Below are positions 62,373 to 64,000 of a DNA stretch of 64,000 nucleotides, in pieces (the first letter of the stretch is position 1; each line of letters starts with the position of its first letter). Where the stretch lies: assembly GCF_016808335.1 (NCBI RefSeq), contig NC_053153.1:21835033-21899032 (forward strand), in the 5' to 3' direction. A model generated the notes under the pieces. The model was not told the origin of the DNA, did not search any database, and saw nothing but the letters and a program-made list of their open reading frames with translations. Both the position numbers and the translations under genes were made by a program. Source of the stretch: Panicum virgatum. Lineage: Eukaryota; Streptophyta; Magnoliopsida; Poales; Poaceae.

Positions 62373-62799
62373 GGTGCACAAAGATCTGATACCCAGAGTG
62401 TGGAGTGTAAATGCACTTTAAAAGCCTAGATGACAACACACTGAAAAGGCTAGGCTGTTCGCACCGAAGCTTGGCGTGCGAGCTATAGTGTCAATGCTTT
62501 GCATGCATGCACCGAGTTGCAGCAAGTATTGAGTAGCCTTTTCAGTGTCCGGTCATCTATGGCGAGGACGATGGGCCTGACGGTATACAACGAAGATCGG
62601 TGGTGTGTAGTGTGGAAGGCGGCACCTAGGCGCGATCGACCGAGCGGCAATAATGCAGTGGCAAAGCCTGCTTTGATGGTGAGATGGTGCGCTTGCTGTG
62701 TTGTCACATCTATCTGCAAAGGCCGAAGGACACCGATGTCACGTATGCCTGGGCAAACGATGCCACATGTGGGCAACCTGTGATGGCCATGTTCTGTAG

Positions 62800-62836
62800 T
62801 GCCAACCCGTGATCCCGTACTCGTACCTAGAATCAC
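62800..62836 (+). repeat. 37-bp direct repeat, first copy
   Basis: TGCCAACCCGTGATCCCGTA followed by CTCGTACCTAGAATCAC; identical to 63571-63607. Confidence 0.9.
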
Positions 62837-63570
62837 CTATGAAAGAGTACCTCTGGTTAATCTACCTACCAAAACCACTTCGTAAATTATCCTCAGCTAT
62901 CTTTATGTTTCTTCGCAAATGGTTTTTTTAGAACACAAACATCTCTTAACTGAGTTGAGTTTATCATTGCACCCCTAATTACTGAGTCTGAAAACCGCAC
63001 AATTGCTTTGTTGAGTATGATTGTTTCACAAATAACCCACACCTATTTCGAATATATTTTGACCATTTGATTTCTTTTTGTAAGACCATTGCTATTCCGT
63101 TGAGATGAAAAATATACAAACATGTCACAAAATCACACGGAACTCATGATTGTAATCTTTATATGCTAAAACAAAAACATGTCTATGTGCGGTTGCTCCT
63201 AGCCTACTCCTACCAAACATGATGATAAAACTAGATTAGGCAAATCCTTTGACTTCAGATCCAATCAGCACCTGATGACCTGAAGACTGAAACATGCAAG
63301 CCTGAAACCCAAGTGCCAAGCGGCGAGCGGCCATGACCCATGAGCTGAGGCCATGGCATCACCTCACCTCGGCCACCAGTCGCCACGCCTCGCCTAGTTG
63401 CCTTGCCTCCTCTTCCTGTAAACCGCTACCACCGGTTCCCCGAACCCAACACGCACGCGCCCGCCCACACACACATCGTCTGCCACCTGGCTCCGGCTGG
63501 CGCTCGCTGGCGTCATCGGCGAGAGGCGGCCGCTAGGCATGGCGGCGGCCGCGGCGGAGGTGACCTCGGA

Positions 63571-63607
63571 TGCCAACCCGTGATCCCGTACTCGTACCTA
63601 GAATCAC
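63571..63607 (+). repeat. 37-bp direct repeat, second copy
   Basis: Perfect copy of 62800-62836, 734 bp downstream. Confidence 0.9.
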
Positions 63608-63870
63608 TTTTTCCCGTACTCATTCAATTTGTCATTGATTAAATCACGGAAAAAATTTGCAAGAGCTTCCCTTGTTTCACAAACATTATGGAACCCACAA
63701 ACATAACAAATTGACATCGATAATATCCATGGAACCAAATGATAAGTACAGTACAGCCAAAATAAAAACAGACATCACAGTCCATAGTGTTCAAACATAA
63801 CAGTCCATAGTGTTCAAACACAACAAATAACATCCTAGTCCATGAACTGAAATAATACACAAGCTCCATA

Positions 63871-64000
63871 TTACATAACATCCAGAGTCATACCATGCAT
63901 AGTCAAACACCCTCCCTGTCTCCTAGTCTTACCCTTGCCCTTGCGTCCGAGGGCGTCGGTGCCTGGAGTGTAACAATCGCGAGGACGACGTGCTCTCTGT
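63871..64000 (-). CDS. C-terminal end of a transposon-associated protein (partial, runs off window)
   Basis: The minus strand frame entering at the right edge reads '...RPRDCYTPGTDALGRKGKGK' and ends at a TAA at 63871-63873. The 'PRDxYTPGTDALGRKGKGK' style tail recalls the C-terminus of plant-mobile-domain (PMD/MAIN-like) proteins carried by grass DNA transposons, which would fit the GRF-like neighbours. The identification is from memory of the family style and only 42 codons are visible. Confidence 0.4.
   Translation of the reverse strand, partial: QRARRPRDCYTPGTDALGRKGKGKTRRQGGCLTMHGMTLDVM

Larger units (their letters stand above)
62380..63870. other. Transposon-like spacer; no gene supported
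   Basis: Holds a 37-bp direct repeat (see findings) and an AT-rich stretch. A 63330-63570 GC-rich patch gives short Pro/His-rich frames only. Confidence 0.4.

Noticed and set aside
1..64000. CRISPR array, bacterial operons or organellar insert
   Set aside because: No regularly spaced direct repeats with unique spacers, no compact operons, and no rRNA or organelle genes; gene structure is nuclear plant throughout.

Overview
This is nuclear DNA from a grass (Poaceae). The evidence is the GC-rich first exons beside AT-rich introns, many small phased exons, TATA boxes of the TATATAA type, and typical grass repeats: CACTA, hAT and Stowaway-like elements, a tRNA-derived SINE, and long Ty3/gypsy LTRs. 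A panicoid species is my guess; nothing in the window proves it. I see no bacterial, organellar or CRISPR features. Most of the long Pro/Arg/Ala-rich open frames are artefacts of GC-rich DNA.

Layout. 1-4653 is the 3' part of a long gypsy-type LTR with a CACTA-like element nested in it. 5042-5532 is an inverted solo LTR. 5.5-13.9 kb is gene-poor and contains an odd array of palindromic 20-mers (9.2-9.8 kb). A hAT-like element (13977-14494) lies just upstream of a six-exon DUF789 gene (14964-18173, +). A seven-exon EamA/WAT1-related transporter gene, probably plastid-targeted, follows (19645-22306, -). A non-autonomous CACTA-like element fills 23956-26726. Two nearly identical kiwellin (ripening-related) genes (27479-28042 and 34309-34884, +) lie in a segmental tandem duplication. 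The first unit was later split by a retroposon that itself carries a solo LTR. 37051-38095 is a very GC-rich hAT-like element. Two paralogous GH27 alpha-galactosidase genes follow on the minus strand: copy A (38957-45375, 15 exons) appears intact, while copy B (51774-58722, 14 exons) carries a gag-only LTR retrotransposon (54546-58496) immediately after its first splice donor and a 7-base deletion in exon 3. The last 4 kb looks transposon-derived: an intact and a decayed GRF-zinc-finger-like gene face each other, and the end of a third transposon-associated frame runs off the window.

Genes and function. The cellular genes are unrelated neighbours rather than a pathway: an uncharacterised DUF789 protein, a probable plastid solute transporter, secreted cysteine-rich kiwellins (a family tied to defence and ripening) and secreted or vacuolar enzymes that remove alpha-galactosyl groups. 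The notable biology is structural: paralogue pairs diverging by retrotransposition, exon decay and splice-site change, and one gag-only LTR family whose LTRs and gag share a repeated ACCGGTCTGACCGGT-type motif.

Exon borders were set by hand from GT-AG (one GC-AG) signals, reading-frame continuity and family resemblance. No alignment or database search was run.
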